From NCBI GenBank assembly GCA_963669265.1, contig OY769916.1, positions 868,001 through 932,000 on the forward strand: a stretch of DNA of 64,000 bases, in the 5' to 3' direction. This document shows, in pieces, positions 52,668 through 62,600 of the stretch (its first letter is position 1; each line of letters starts with the position of its first letter). The translations under genes were made by a program, and so were the position numbers. A model generated the notes under the pieces. The model ran no database searches, was not told the DNA's origin, and saw only the letters and a program-made list of their open reading frames with translations. The stretch is from SZUA-547 sp963669265 (GTDB taxonomy: Bacteria; Pseudomonadota; Alphaproteobacteria; Rhodobacterales; Rhodobacteraceae).

Positions 52668-53594
52668 ATGAATCTGAAGCAGATGAAGGCGTTTCGAGAG
52701 ATTATGCTCACCGGCTCAGTTTCCGAGGCGGCGCGCAATCTGAACCGGACGCAACCATCGATCAGCCATCAAATCGCGATGCTTGAAGATGGTTTGGACA
52801 TGAAACTGTTCGAGCGTCGCGCAGGACGGCTGCATCCTGTGCCTGAGGCGCAATATCTGTTCGAGGAGTGCAAAGAGCTACTCGCCCGCATCGACTTGAT
52901 CGACGAAAACATGAAGCGGATGAAGACGATGGAAAGCGGTGAGCTGCGCATCGTGTCGATGCCCGGCCCGTCCGTCTTTATGTTGCCAGAAATGATCAGC
53001 GCGCATGTCGGCGAGGCGGACCGCGTCAAGGTCACATTGCTGTCACGCAATTCGGATGCGGTGTTCCAACTGCTGAGCGCGCAGCAATTCGATCTCGGAA
53101 TTGCGGATTGCCATCCGGCGAGCACGTTTGAGTCCTCGCTGATCGATGTGAACGTCTATGAGTTTGAGTTTCTATGCGCGCTTCCCGCCTCCGACCCGCT
53201 GGCGTCAATACAGGTCGTCACTCCAAGCGACCTGGCTGGTCGCGCCATGGCGACGCTCTTTCCCGAGCATTTCAGCGTGGACGTCACCAAGCGGGTGTTC
53301 GCATCTGAGGGTTGCGAGTTAAACAACCGATTTGTGACGCAGTATTTTATTCCCATGCTCACTTACGTGAGAAACGCGCAAGCCTGCGCGCTCGTCGACC
53401 CTTTAACGGCCGAGTCCTACAGACTCTTCAGCGGCGACGCGGAAGACATCGTGTTCCGTCCATTCAAGCCAACTGCGGAGTTCGGCGTCGCTGTGCTGAC
53501 GCCTGCGTACCGGCCGGCCTCACTTCTGGCGAGTTCGTTCTCTAAACGTCTGGCGGAAAAAATGACCAACCTTGGAGGGAGAAGGGTAAGTTGA
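52668..53594 (+). CDS. LysR-family transcriptional regulator
   Basis: 308 residues from the ATG at 52668; the frame is open to 52557 but that part crosses the promoter. The helix-turn-helix reads VSEAARNLNRTQPSISHQIA, then LEDGLDMKLFERRAGRLHPV. The effector domain has GELRIVSMPGPSVFMLPEMI and later FRPFKPTAEFGVAVLTPAYR, which resembles the NocR/OccR or DsdC-like branch for amino-acid use. Divergent from the TTT-oxidase operon, which it likely activates. Confidence 0.9.
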   Translation: MNLKQMKAFREIMLTGSVSEAARNLNRTQPSISHQIAMLEDGLDMKLFERRAGRLHPVPEAQYLFEECKELLARIDLIDENMKRMKTMESGELRIVSMPGPSVFMLPEMISAHVGEADRVKVTLLSRNSDAVFQLLSAQQFDLGIADCHPASTFESSLIDVNVYEFEFLCALPASDPLASIQVVTPSDLAGRAMATLFPEHFSVDVTKRVFASEGCELNNRFVTQYFIPMLTYVRNAQACALVDPLTAESYRLFSGDAEDIVFRPFKPTAEFGVAVLTPAYRPASLLASSFSKRLAEKMTNLGGRRVS

Positions 53595-53869
53595 TGTGAG
53601 GCCGGAGATTTGATTGCGCCGTTGGCTATTGGAAATGATCTAGGCGGTCGGAACATTAGCTGATGTCACCATTCTTAGTTTGTCGGCCGTACGACGGATC
53701 GTACGGCCTGTGCAGAATATCCGCCTGTAGCACGTAACAGCCATCCACCATTACTTGATTATGTACTCTTTCAGCGCGATCGAACGAATGCGCCGCAAGA
53801 TAGGAACGCGGAATCTGAGTTTTTCGGAACAAATAAGAAACCGGCGCGCCCATTCTCGCCGACGCGCCT
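53595..53869. other. Intergenic stretch, no gene
   Basis: No family-like frame. Contains a short inverted element GTCGGCCGTACGACGGATCG (53679 onward) of unknown meaning. Confidence 0.35.
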
Positions 53870-54046
53870 AACACGCCGCATCGGCGTCGGCTGATCCGCC
53901 TCGCCTACCTGGCGCCCGACATCCAGTGCGCCATCCTCGCCGAGTGCCAGCCAAAGGCCCTATCGCTCGCACGTCTCATGGAGCGCGACATGCCCCTTTC
54001 CTGGTCGGAACAGCGCCGGATATTCGGCGCATCCGCATCCGACTGA
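53870..54046 (+). pseudogene. C-terminal fragment of a serine recombinase
   Basis: A forward frame reads RRRLIRLAYLAPDIQCAILA, then MERDMPLSWSEQRRIFG and stops at 54044-54046. This pattern (LxxLAYLAPDIxxAIL ... LPLxWxxQRxxFG) is the common tail of resolvase/invertase-type recombinases in Alphaproteobacteria. No catalytic N-terminal part is present. Confidence 0.5.
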
Positions 54047-54524
54047 ACGTCGGAAAACCGCCTTCGATGAGCGCCCGGATTCGCCTGTTATATCGACGAG
54101 CACCCCTGATAGTGTCGAAAAAAGGGCCTGTTATGCGCCCAAAACCACCTATTCCTGTCGAGAAACAGGAAACCGCCCATCGTGGGACGCAACCCTCTGA
54201 AAACTGAGGACGAAATCCGCCACATTGCGTGCCCGATGGCAATTTCCGCTTGATTTAAGCCGGATTCGACAAAAACTCCCGGCTAATCGCCAAACTCACC
54301 CTTGCATCCCGCAAGCGGAGACCGGTCTGCGGCGGCGCGTCAGAACCCCGCCAGGTGGCGGCCAGAGACCAGCGCGACATCGGGATAAGCGCGAAATTCC
54401 CACTCCGTCCCCGCGACTTACAGTGATCACGGATTGGGAAACTTCTTGTGGATGTGGGTGGCGGTGGTGTCAGACTAATTCGAACCAGCCTCTGTTTACC
54501 CCAGAATGCGGGAGCCTTGACGGA
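54047..54524. other. Degraded region, no gene
   Basis: Several frames of 80-180 codons are open but have no family features. Adjacent to recombinase and transposase scraps, so probably old mobile DNA. Confidence 0.4.
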
Positions 54525-54695
54525 ACGACGCAGCCGCCACTCGACTGGCGTGGCGGTGCGGCTCCTTTTGAAAGAGTGTCGGCTAGAGAGGAGGCGTTCT
54601 TTGCTGAAGTAGTTGTAGATGCAGGAGTGAGCAGCAGCGAACATCTGCAGATTTTGCGTTTGTCGAAATCTTGGCATCGCCACCCCTCTTCGTCG
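54525..54695 (-). pseudogene. C-terminal fragment of an IS6-family-type transposase
   Basis: Reverse strand reads RRRGVAMPRFRQTQNLQMFA, then HSCIYNYFSKERLLSSRHSF and TPVEWRLR. This resembles the tail R-R-R-E-x-x-M-x-x-F-K-x-x-x-x-x-x-x-F of IS6 transposases followed by HxxxxNxFxxxRHLxxRxxxxxxR and EWR. No catalytic core is left. Confidence 0.5.
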
Positions 54696-54945
54696 AGGTG
54701 GTAGGTGTGACCGCCAAAGCACGATTCTATCGACCTTGGAAACGCCACAACGTCGTCTAAAAACTGACATCAACCCCCACCCCCTCAAGAAATAAAACAT
54801 AAATAAAAGTCAATCAAATTCGGCGCACGTATAGATCGTATATTGTCCGAATTTCGTCCAAAGCATCAAATTATTTCCAAAATTATTGGTTTAGAGTCGG
54901 GAGTATTTCGCACATCAAGGCGACACTTCAGGCAGGAGAAACCAA
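54696..54945. other. AT-rich promoter region upstream of the lysozyme-like gene
   Basis: About 250 bp; from 54780 on distinctly AT-rich. Ends with a GGCAGGAG ribosome site before the GTG start at 54946. No further motif identified. Confidence 0.4.
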
Positions 54946-57552
54946 GTGACCAAAGGATCGTTTAACGACTTCCTGGATGCGCTGCGCGCATTCGAATCCG
55001 GATGGGACCGGGATCGCTATGATCAGGGCGTGATCGCGGACTGGCAGCTCGACCAATGGGCCGGCGGGCCGGTTGGAGATCACTATCCGCAATACGACAG
55101 CTGGGCCGATCTGACGGACGACGAGTGGGACGCGATGTCCTATCGCTCGATGAATTCGCTGGGATTCGTAGGCTTTCAGTTCGGCGAGGCGCTGCTGATC
55201 GACCTCGGCTATTACGACGACGACGTCTTCTATGGCGCGGGCGCGGCTAGCAACACCTGGGACGGAACCTGGACCGGCAAGAACGGCGTCGACTCACTGG
55301 AGGAGTTCATGACCGCCGGGGCGCAGGACGTCGCGATCCAGGAGGCGTTCGGCTACAATCTAAAGGTCATTGAGGACGGTCTGGCGTCGACCGGGCAGTC
55401 GCTGGAGGACCTTCTGGGCACGACGGCGAGCTATCAGGAAGGCGGCCAGACCGTCACTGTCGAGCTGACCCTGACCGGCATCATGGCCGCGGCGCATTTG
55501 CGTGGGGCCTGGGGCACGCTGGCGCTGTTGCAAAACGGGGCGGTTTCGCAGGACGAATACGGCACGTCGATCCTTAAATATATCGAGCAGTTCGGAGATT
55601 ACGACGCGCCGACCGTCGCCGAGTCGATCGCATTCTATGAAGACCGGCTCACCGGCGACGAGGGCCTCGGAATACCGGGCGACGATGGGGCGCCCGATCC
55701 CACGGACGACGGTCAGACGCCCCCGGGAGGCGGCGAGCTAGGCGCCGGGGTGGACGCGAACTCGGCCGATGTGGTGATCGACTGGGCCTGGGGCTCGGCG
55801 ACCATCGTCGAGGGTTTCGATCCTGCGACCGGAACCATCTTCATCTCCTGGATCGGCGCCGACGCGCTGGAGGTCTATGACGCGCCTGAGGGCGTCATCT
55901 TCGCCGTGCCGTCGAACAATCAGACCACGGTGCTGGAGGATGTGACGCTGTCGCAGCTTTCTGCGTCGAATTTCACCATCCTCGACGATGGGACGGCCGT
56001 TGAAGTGCTCTCGCTGGTCGGCCCCGGCGGCGGAGACGGGGACGGCGACGGGGATGGAAACGGCGACGAAACGCCGACGGACCCTCCCCCGCCGATGAAC
56101 GGCATGGTTTTGATCTCGCTGACCACCTCCTCCAGCACCATCGCCGATTTCGACCCTGCGACGGATATGATACATATCGAGGCTGGCGTGACCGGCGACC
56201 GGTTCGATATCTTTGAGGAGAGCGGCGACGCGCTGGGCCTGACGGTCCGGCTGGTCGTCACCGATCCGCAGGGCGGCGTGTTGAGCGTGACGATCCTTCA
56301 GGACGTCGGACTGGCCGATCTGACGATGGCGAATTTCTCGGTCGCCGAACAATCCACGCTAAACGAAGTCGCCTCCGCCATCGGGCAGGTCATCTCAGGT
56401 CCGGGGACGAACGAAGGCTATCCGGTCGTATACGACACGGACGGGTCCGCCCCGCCCACGGTCACCGGCGAAACGGCCGAAGGCGGCGCGAAATATCGCG
56501 CGGACGTCAACGCCGACGACATCACCGGGTTCGATCCGGCGCGAGATCAGCTCGATTTCGGCGGCACGTCAGTTCATGGAATGATCGTGACCAAGACGCC
56601 GGCGGGCGAGGTCGCCATCGACAGTCCGTGGAGCGACGCGGTTCAGATCGTGCAGGGCGTCGGCTTTCAGGATCTCTCGATCGCGAGTTTCGGCGTGGTC
56701 GGCAACGAGCATCTGCGGCAGGATATCGGCGGCGTCGTCTCGTGGGAGCTGGGCGTCGGCCCGCGAGAGGCGGACACTGTCTATGTGCGCTCACACGAAT
56801 ACGGCGTTCACGAAGTGGTCGACGATTTCGATCCGGCGACGATGAAGATCAGCTTTCTCTATTTCGGCACGCGCGAGCGTCTTTCGGTGGAAGACACCGA
56901 GGACGGGCTGGTGATCTCCAGCCTGCCGACCGGGCAGAGCCTGACGCTGACAGGAATCGAACTCGCCGATCTCTCTCCGGGCCAGGTGGAGTTTCACCAT
57001 GATCAGGTGATGGAGGACAATCTTGAGGTCCCCTTCGGCTTCGCGCAGGACGACGTCACCCTGGTCGATCGCACACAATTGCTGACACCGGACGCGCCTC
57101 CGGGCGAAACGACGGACGGCTATCAAACCCGTGACGGCGTGATCGACTCGGCGCCGGGCGACAATGGCGACACAGGGGATGGCGACGGCGATGCGGGTGA
57201 CGCCGACACCGGCGACGCGTCGGACGGTGTTGAGCTTGGAGACGGCGCAGACGTCGTCACGCTGGGCTGGGCGTGGGGAGAGATCGAGTCGTTCGTCGGC
57301 TTCGACCCCGCCGAGGACGTCATCAACTTCGGCAATGTCAGCGGCAATCAGGTCGATATCACCGAGGTCGACGACGATCTGGTGATCGAGATCCTGGGAA
57401 ATGGCGGCCACGCATATGTCTTCAAGGATGTTCAGGCCGAAGATCTCAGCCCCGCCAATCTGGACGCGCCCAGCTGGAGTTCGGCGCTGGCCCCCAATGA
57501 AGCGGTATATGAACAACTCATAGAGTTAGGAATGGTGGACACGATCGCCTGA
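54946..57552 (+). CDS. Lysozyme-like domain protein with five acidic FDPA repeats, probably secreted
   Basis: 868 residues, GTG start supported by GGCAGGAG. The N-terminal 230 residues resemble lysozyme-like domains of exported alphaproteobacterial proteins: FLDALRAFESGWDRDRYDQG with a likely catalytic Glu17, LGFVGFQFGEALLIDLGYYD, and WTGKNGVDSLEEFM. The rest holds five repeats, each opening with FDPA (residues about 291, 402, 529, 628, 786), followed by D-I-rich strands and LxDVxLADLS, separated by Gly-Asp-rich linkers (GDGDGDGDGNGD). This repeat style occurs in type I secreted enzymes; there is no Sec signal. Very acidic. Function: perhaps cell-wall cleavage. It ends in a strong terminator, so it is not co-transcribed with the effector pair. 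Confidence 0.75.
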   Translation: MTKGSFNDFLDALRAFESGWDRDRYDQGVIADWQLDQWAGGPVGDHYPQYDSWADLTDDEWDAMSYRSMNSLGFVGFQFGEALLIDLGYYDDDVFYGAGAASNTWDGTWTGKNGVDSLEEFMTAGAQDVAIQEAFGYNLKVIEDGLASTGQSLEDLLGTTASYQEGGQTVTVELTLTGIMAAAHLRGAWGTLALLQNGAVSQDEYGTSILKYIEQFGDYDAPTVAESIAFYEDRLTGDEGLGIPGDDGAPDPTDDGQTPPGGGELGAGVDANSADVVIDWAWGSATIVEGFDPATGTIFISWIGADALEVYDAPEGVIFAVPSNNQTTVLEDVTLSQLSASNFTILDDGTAVEVLSLVGPGGGDGDGDGDGNGDETPTDPPPPMNGMVLISLTTSSSTIADFDPATDMIHIEAGVTGDRFDIFEESGDALGLTVRLVVTDPQGGVLSVTILQDVGLADLTMANFSVAEQSTLNEVASAIGQVISGPGTNEGYPVVYDTDGSAPPTVTGETAEGGAKYRADVNADDITGFDPARDQLDFGGTSVHGMIVTKTPAGEVAIDSPWSDAVQIVQGVGFQDLSIASFGVVGNEHLRQDIGGVVSWELGVGPREADTVYVRSHEYGVHEVVDDFDPATMKISFLYFGTRERLSVEDTEDGLVISSLPTGQSLTLTGIELADLSPGQVEFHHDQVMEDNLEVPFGFAQDDVTLVDRTQLLTPDAPPGETTDGYQTRDGVIDSAPGDNGDTGDGDGDAGDADTGDASDGVELGDGADVVTLGWAWGEIESFVGFDPAEDVINFGNVSGNQVDITEVDDDLVIEILGNGGHAYVFKDVQAEDLSPANLDAPSWSSALAPNEAVYEQLIELGMVDTIA

Positions 57553-57576
57553 ATATCTGCGCACGAAAGAACAGTT

Positions 57577-57607
57577 ACGGACCGAAGTCAGAGTGACTTC
57601 GGTCCGT
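57577..57607 (+). terminator. Strong hairpin after the lysozyme-like gene
   Basis: ACGGACCGAAGTCA-gag-TGACTTCGGTCCGT: a perfect 14-bp stem with a 3-base loop, 24 bp past the stop codon. No T-run follows, but the stem is the longest in the window. Confidence 0.75.
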
Positions 57608-57631
57608 TCGAATGAAATTCCGGAATGGTGT

Positions 57632-58510
57632 CGAGCCCCCAGTTTATGGGCCATTTCTGAGTAGAGTCTCCGGGACTAGCGGGCGCATGTTCAGCGCCTG
57701 ACGCGGGCGGGTGTGGTTGTACTCTCTGAGCCAGCAATCAATGACGATCTGCGCCTGTTTTGTGGTGGCGAACCATTCCGCATTTAGGATTTCCCGACGC
57801 AGGGTTCTGTTGGAGCGTTCATTGTAGCCGTTCTACCACGGCGAGCCGGGATAGATCCGGATGGGCTTCACGCCGACGTGGTCCAACCATCTCTGCGTGG
57901 CCTCGGACGCGAACTCATTCCGGCGCTTACGCGGCCCCACTGGGGCCTCGGTCGCCTCCATCATTGTCGCGTCTTACGAACTCAGGCTTCCCGTGGCGCA
58001 GGAACAGCAGGTAGAGAACGTCCAGCACCTCGGCTGAGCCCATCTGGGCGCGCACCTTCACGGCCAGCGCCTGGCGCGTGTATTCGTCGATGATGTTGAG
58101 CATCCGGTAGGCGCGCCCGTCATGCGTCCGGTCCTGGACGAAGTCGTAGGACCAGACATGGTTCGGACCGGCCGGCCTGAGCCGGATGATCGAGGCGTCC
58201 TTGTGATAGAGCCGCCGTCGTTTCCTGTGCCGCTGCGGGAGCTGTAGCCCTTCCTCGCGCCAAATCCGCTCGACCTTCTTGTGATTGACGCGCCAGCCCT
58301 CAATGCGCAGAAGCTACGCGATCTTGCGATAGCCGTACCGGCCGCACTGCTTCGCCAGTCGAATGAGAGCCAGCCGCAGCGCATCGTCATCTCGCTGGAC
58401 CGTTTGATACTGCATTGAAATGCGGGCCAAACCGATCACCTGGCATGTCCGTCGCTCCGACGTCGCGAGCTTTTGGCGCGTATGGATGACAGCCTGACGA
58501 AGCCGGCTCG
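57632..58510 (-). pseudogene. IS407-type OrfB of copy D, broken
   Basis: Matches OrfB of copy A over its length (RRLYHKDASIIRLRPAGPNH, YDFVQDRTHDGRAY-like). Damage visible: amber in the RKIAQLL motif (CAG to TAG near 58313), amber in the SPWENG motif (GAG to TAG near 57834) so the catalytic Glu is lost, and an inserted stretch near 57920-57975 that splits the second D region. Dead. Confidence 0.75.
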
Positions 58511-58513
58511 TCG

Positions 58514-58801
58514 TCAGGCCCTGGGCTTTAGATAGCTCAGGCTCTCCTTGAGGATCAGCTTGTCCAACTCAAGCTCGGTCACGATGTTCTTCAGTCGGGC
58601 GTTTTCCTTCTCAAGAGAGCGGAGCTCCGACAACTGCGATCGTCCCATCCCGCCGAACCGCTTACGCCAATTGTGATACGTGGCGTCGCTGACGCGGACC
58701 GAGCGGCAAGCAGACTGCACATCGCTACCATCGGCGAGCTTCAGCTCAATCTCACGCAGCAGCTTCAGGACGTCTTCGTCCGAATACCGTTTCCGAGCCA
58801 T
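58514..58801 (-). CDS. IS407-type OrfA, copy D
   Basis: 96 residues from MARKRYSDED (58801; an upstream start at 58825 adds MAENGGRK). The helix-turn-helix ACRSVRVSDATYHNWRKRFG and zipper-like LSELRSLEKENARLKNIVTE are complete. Intact, but the partner OrfB in this copy is broken. Confidence 0.8.
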   Translation of the reverse strand: MARKRYSDEDVLKLLREIELKLADGSDVQSACRSVRVSDATYHNWRKRFGGMGRSQLSELRSLEKENARLKNIVTELELDKLILKESLSYLKPRA

Positions 58802-58857
58802 CTTGCGTCCCCCATTCTCGGCCAATGTAGTGGCCCAGTTTTAGGGGAGGAAGGACA

Positions 58858-59110
58858 GGCGGACGCGCACCATTTTCACCGCCTGAATCTGCTGCGCAGT
58901 GCGCGCCGAGATCGAATCGAAGCAGACATGCTCCATCTAGTCCTTTATCCATCTAATCCTTTAATAGAGACTCGAGCCCAATCTCTTTGAATTCAGAGGC
59001 GGAACCACCACCTAAATTAGGATTTCGTCAGGTTCCGTCGGCGACAGCGCGTATATTTCATTTTGGTTGCTGTCTGAAGTTGAGCGATAATTAGAGGGCG
59101 CGTGTAAGAT
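58858..59110. other. Promoter region of the chaperone-effector pair
   Basis: About 250 bp of lower GC between IS copy D and the chaperone gene. GGAACC occurs at about 58991-58996, but no matching CCAC box follows at the hrp-box spacing. No clear ribosome site precedes the ATG at 59111 (GAGGGCG lies 13-19 bases upstream). Confidence 0.4.
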
Positions 59111-59581
59111 ATGGCTCTATCGGATTTAATGACCGCGTTCGCCGAGGAAGTGGGTCTTCCAGACATAGAACTGGAGGAAGACGGCGGCGCGCGTCTCGTG
59201 CTGGGAGACGACCTCGAGATCGATGTCTTCGCGGATGTCCAAGGTCAAGGGTTCTCAGTGATCGGCGTGGTTGGCGTCCTGCCGGACGCCGATCGCGAAG
59301 CAGCGTTTCAATGGATGCTCGCCGCCAATGTCGAAGGGCTTGGAACCGGCGGCGCGTTTCTGGGGTTTGATCCGCAGCGCGATGAGATTGTGCTGCGCCG
59401 CCACTTTCCCAACACTGAACTTGCGGTCAGTCAGTTCGATCGAGAATTGGCGGCCTTTGCGAACGCGCTTCAAACATGCCGGGTGCGAAACGACGGCGGC
59501 GCGCTAGGCCGGCAGGACGACGAGGCGCCCCCCGAGGAAGACGACGCTTTGCAGGGACCGCCTAGCGGGATCATGGTCTGA
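59111..59581 (+). CDS. Type III secretion chaperone, CesT/Tir-chaperone family
   Basis: 156 residues, small and strongly acidic, as usual for class I type III chaperones. The pattern fits CesT: MALSDLMTAFAEEVGLPDIE (first helix, L-x-x-F-x-x-x-x-G-L-P), a beta-sheet with RLVLGDDLEIDVFA and FSVIGVVGVLP, WMLAANVEGLGTGGAFLGFD (the typical L-x-A-N-x-x-G-x-G-T-G-G-x-L-G) and LRRHFPNTELAVSQFDRELA. A disordered acidic tail follows residue 130. The gene lies 34 bp before the large kinase-like gene, the classical chaperone-effector order. Confidence 0.85.
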   Translation: MALSDLMTAFAEEVGLPDIELEEDGGARLVLGDDLEIDVFADVQGQGFSVIGVVGVLPDADREAAFQWMLAANVEGLGTGGAFLGFDPQRDEIVLRRHFPNTELAVSQFDRELAAFANALQTCRVRNDGGALGRQDDEAPPEEDDALQGPPSGIMV

Positions 59582-59615
59582 CGGCGGGGCAACGACATAA
59601 ACAGGAGCGCGGAGA

Positions 59616-62600
59616 ATGGTCGATTGGCGAACAGTAGGCGGAGGTAAGGCGTGGAGCGCGACCGCGTCGCAGCCCATGACGATCCGGCAATACCAAGCCG
59701 CGCACAACTACGCCCGCCCGCCGGCGGAGTTCAAGGTCTCCAAATGGGGCAAGATCTCGATCCGCACGGGATCGCGCATTCTACGCCTTCGCAAGAGCGT
59801 CACGCGACTGAACGAGAAGTACAGCAGTTTCACTGGCTCGGCGAAAAAGGACGCCGCGGCGGAGAAGGCAAACAAGCTGACATTTACGAGACGCAACATC
59901 GCGCTGCGCGACGTCGAGCACGATTTCGACAAGAGCGTGAACCGTCTCGTCGAGGATCTTGCGAATGGTAAGATCAAAACCACCAAGGGCGTCATCAAGG
60001 CGCTGAACGCGCTGGGCGTTCAGGCGGAGCGCCTGCGGAGCCGGTTCGACAACCAAAAGGGCGGTGAAGAATTCGCCGGCCGCGCGATCGTCAATCTGCA
60101 AGAATCGTTGGAGGCGCTGCGCCTCGCAGACCGAAGCCCCAATAAGGCCAAGTACAAACAGGCGAAAGCGCTTTTGAAGCAAACGGCGACGGAGCTGAAA
60201 GGCAACACATCCAAGCTGATGGGAAGCAGTTTCAAGCAAGGCAAGGATCTTCACTTGTTCAATTTGAAACTTGCGAATGACCTGAGCGAGGCGGTGGACC
60301 CCAAGCCCAAGTCTTCGGCCAAGTCGGCGATTAAATCAGCGAACGCCGTGCAGGTGCGTTCATTTGGCGTCGCGGACGACCAATACGCCAACGAAAAACT
60401 CGGCTGGCGGGGCGAAAAGATGTTTGACGCTCCTGATCTTGATGGCCTCAAGCAGACGGACGCCGATTTCGATTGGGGTAATGAGGGCCATGTCAGCAAG
60501 CTAGAGACCAAGGACGGCAAGAGAAAGCTGTGCGGCAAGTTCGAGCGTTCCGCCGCCGAAGCCCATCTCGATCACGAATTGGACGCGTATAAAGCCATCT
60601 ACAAGGCGAATGGCGGCAAGCCTCACCCCAATCTCGGCAAAGTCTACGGCATGGCGATGGTCAAATTCGCCACCAAGACCGAGCGCGGTCTGATCATGGA
60701 TGAGGTGCAAGGCCAGAAGGGCACCATCGCCATGAAGCATCTGCGCGAGGCGTATGAAAACGGGGAAATCTCGCACAAAGAATACTGGGGCTCGGTGCAG
60801 TTCATTGCGCGTCGTCTGCTGGCGGTGAACGAGCTTATCAATAAGGCCGGCATCACCCACAACGACATCAAGCCCGAGAACTTCGTCATCGACAAACACA
60901 CTGGCGAGCCGGTGCTTCTGGATCTTGGCCTGTCGTCGAAACTGGGCGATAAAAGCGGCGGCGCAACAGATGAGTTTCTGGCACCCGAGGTCTATGACGA
61001 CAAACACGCAGCGTCCGAAAAGAGCGATGTTTTCTCGATCGCCGCATCCTTGCTCGAATCCACTGAGAGCATTCCCAGAGGGATCAATCGCGATGTGAAG
61101 CCTTATCAGGGGCTCGCCATCTCGAAAACCGGTCATGCGACTGACAAGTATGGCAAGGTGCATCGCGCGCCGGGCATCGCCGGGGCGTCGACGCTTTACA
61201 CTCAGTTCATGGATCGGCTGCTCGATCCAAACCCAAAGAACCGGCCGACCTCGGCGGAAGCTGCGAAACTCGGCTTCCTGGCTGACAAACCGATCAGCGA
61301 CGAGGAGGCCAAGGCGGTCATCTCTGGCGTGATGAAAAGGACCTCGAGCACAGCCGAAAAGCTGACCGGAGTCGCGTTCGAAAGGGACAAGCGCAGGAGA
61401 ACCTTCAAGACCCTGAACGCGGAGGCGATCAAGCATTCGCAGATCGCGCTGACCAAAGCGCCGAAAACGTATCTGGCGCATGATCGGTTCAGCCCCGGAA
61501 ACTGCTATGACCAACTGTGCATCGCCGATGATTTGCTGAGCAAGGCAGCGAATTCCGGAACGCACGCGTCCTCAATCAGCGGCTTAAAGAATTCGATGCT
61601 CCATCTATTGGATCGGATGCATCAACGCGCCGTAAATGGCGACGCGAAAGAGCTTTCGGCCGGCGACAGGGATGTGATCCGCACGGAGTCGACCGTGGTC
61701 GCCGACGACGCGAAGGAGTTTCTGCGCACAAAGCCGCCATATCGCCCCGTGCATGCGGATCGAGATCGGATCCAGGTCCTGCATGCGCGCGCGAAAGCGC
61801 AGGTCGCGCTTGAGACTCTCGCCGGGGCGGATGACGACGCATCCCAGTTAAAATCGATGGTCGAGACGGAGCGCAAATTGTCCGCGCTTCTGGACGGAAT
61901 GGATCAAGCGCGTGAGGCCGCCCAACCCACCCGCGTGGCGTTGGAATCCGCGCTCGACGCCTGGAAGGACGAGGCCGACGCCGCGCTTTCCAAGTTCGAC
62001 GCCAACAAGCCGCGACACAAGAGCGGCGTGCGTCAAACCGGAAGCGGTCAGTACATCCACTCCCCACAGTCCGAGCTGGACGCCGCAAAACACTCGAAGA
62101 GTGTCGCGATCCATGCGCAGAAGGCGAAGGAGGAAACGGCGCATCTTCGAGAGAGCATGGAAAAATTCGCCGACCAGGCGCAAGCCTTTCTGGCCGGTCC
62201 GGGACTGGCGGGATTGTCGGCCAAGGAGCGCGAGAAGCTGCGCGACGGGCTAACCACCGCGCGCCGGTTGCTGAACCTCGACCGGGAATGGATCAAATCG
62301 GCCGAGAACATCGACATGAAGCATCTCGAGGCGCTGGCGAAGGGCGGCAAGCCCGTTTGGTTCGACGACAAGTCGCCCGATCAGCCGCCAGCTCAACAAC
62401 CCGTCGCCAGCGCGCCCAGAGACATAGGCGCCGTGGCGGATATGACTAAGCGAGAGATCGCCTCTCGAATGAACACGATCGCTCAATTCGCGGGCAAAGT
62501 GGGCGGCGTGAACTACAGGGCGCTGTCGCTGCTCGTCGACAAGGTGCAGGATCAGGACAAGCCTGACCCGGACGACATGCTGCAAATCGCAGCCCTGTCC

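Larger units (their letters stand above)
57629..58857 (-). mobile_element. IS407-type element copy D, orfB decayed
   Basis: 1229 bp from TGTCGAGCCCCC to GGGGAGGAAGGACA; same subfamily as copy A. No target duplication (flanks ATGG and GGCG). orfA is intact but orfB has nonsense mutations and an insertion of about 35-40 bases containing the hairpin GGCCCC-ACT-GGGGCC (57933-57947). It separates the lysozyme-like gene from the effector pair. Confidence 0.82.

Noticed and set aside
54255..54800. 181-codon reverse-strand gene
   Set aside because: Only residues about 36-92 resemble a transposase tail; the rest is low-complexity arginine/proline-rich shadow sequence.
58990..59030. hrp box upstream of the chaperone gene
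   Set aside because: GGAACC is present but no CCAC-type half follows at 15-16 bases; a single hexamer is not enough.
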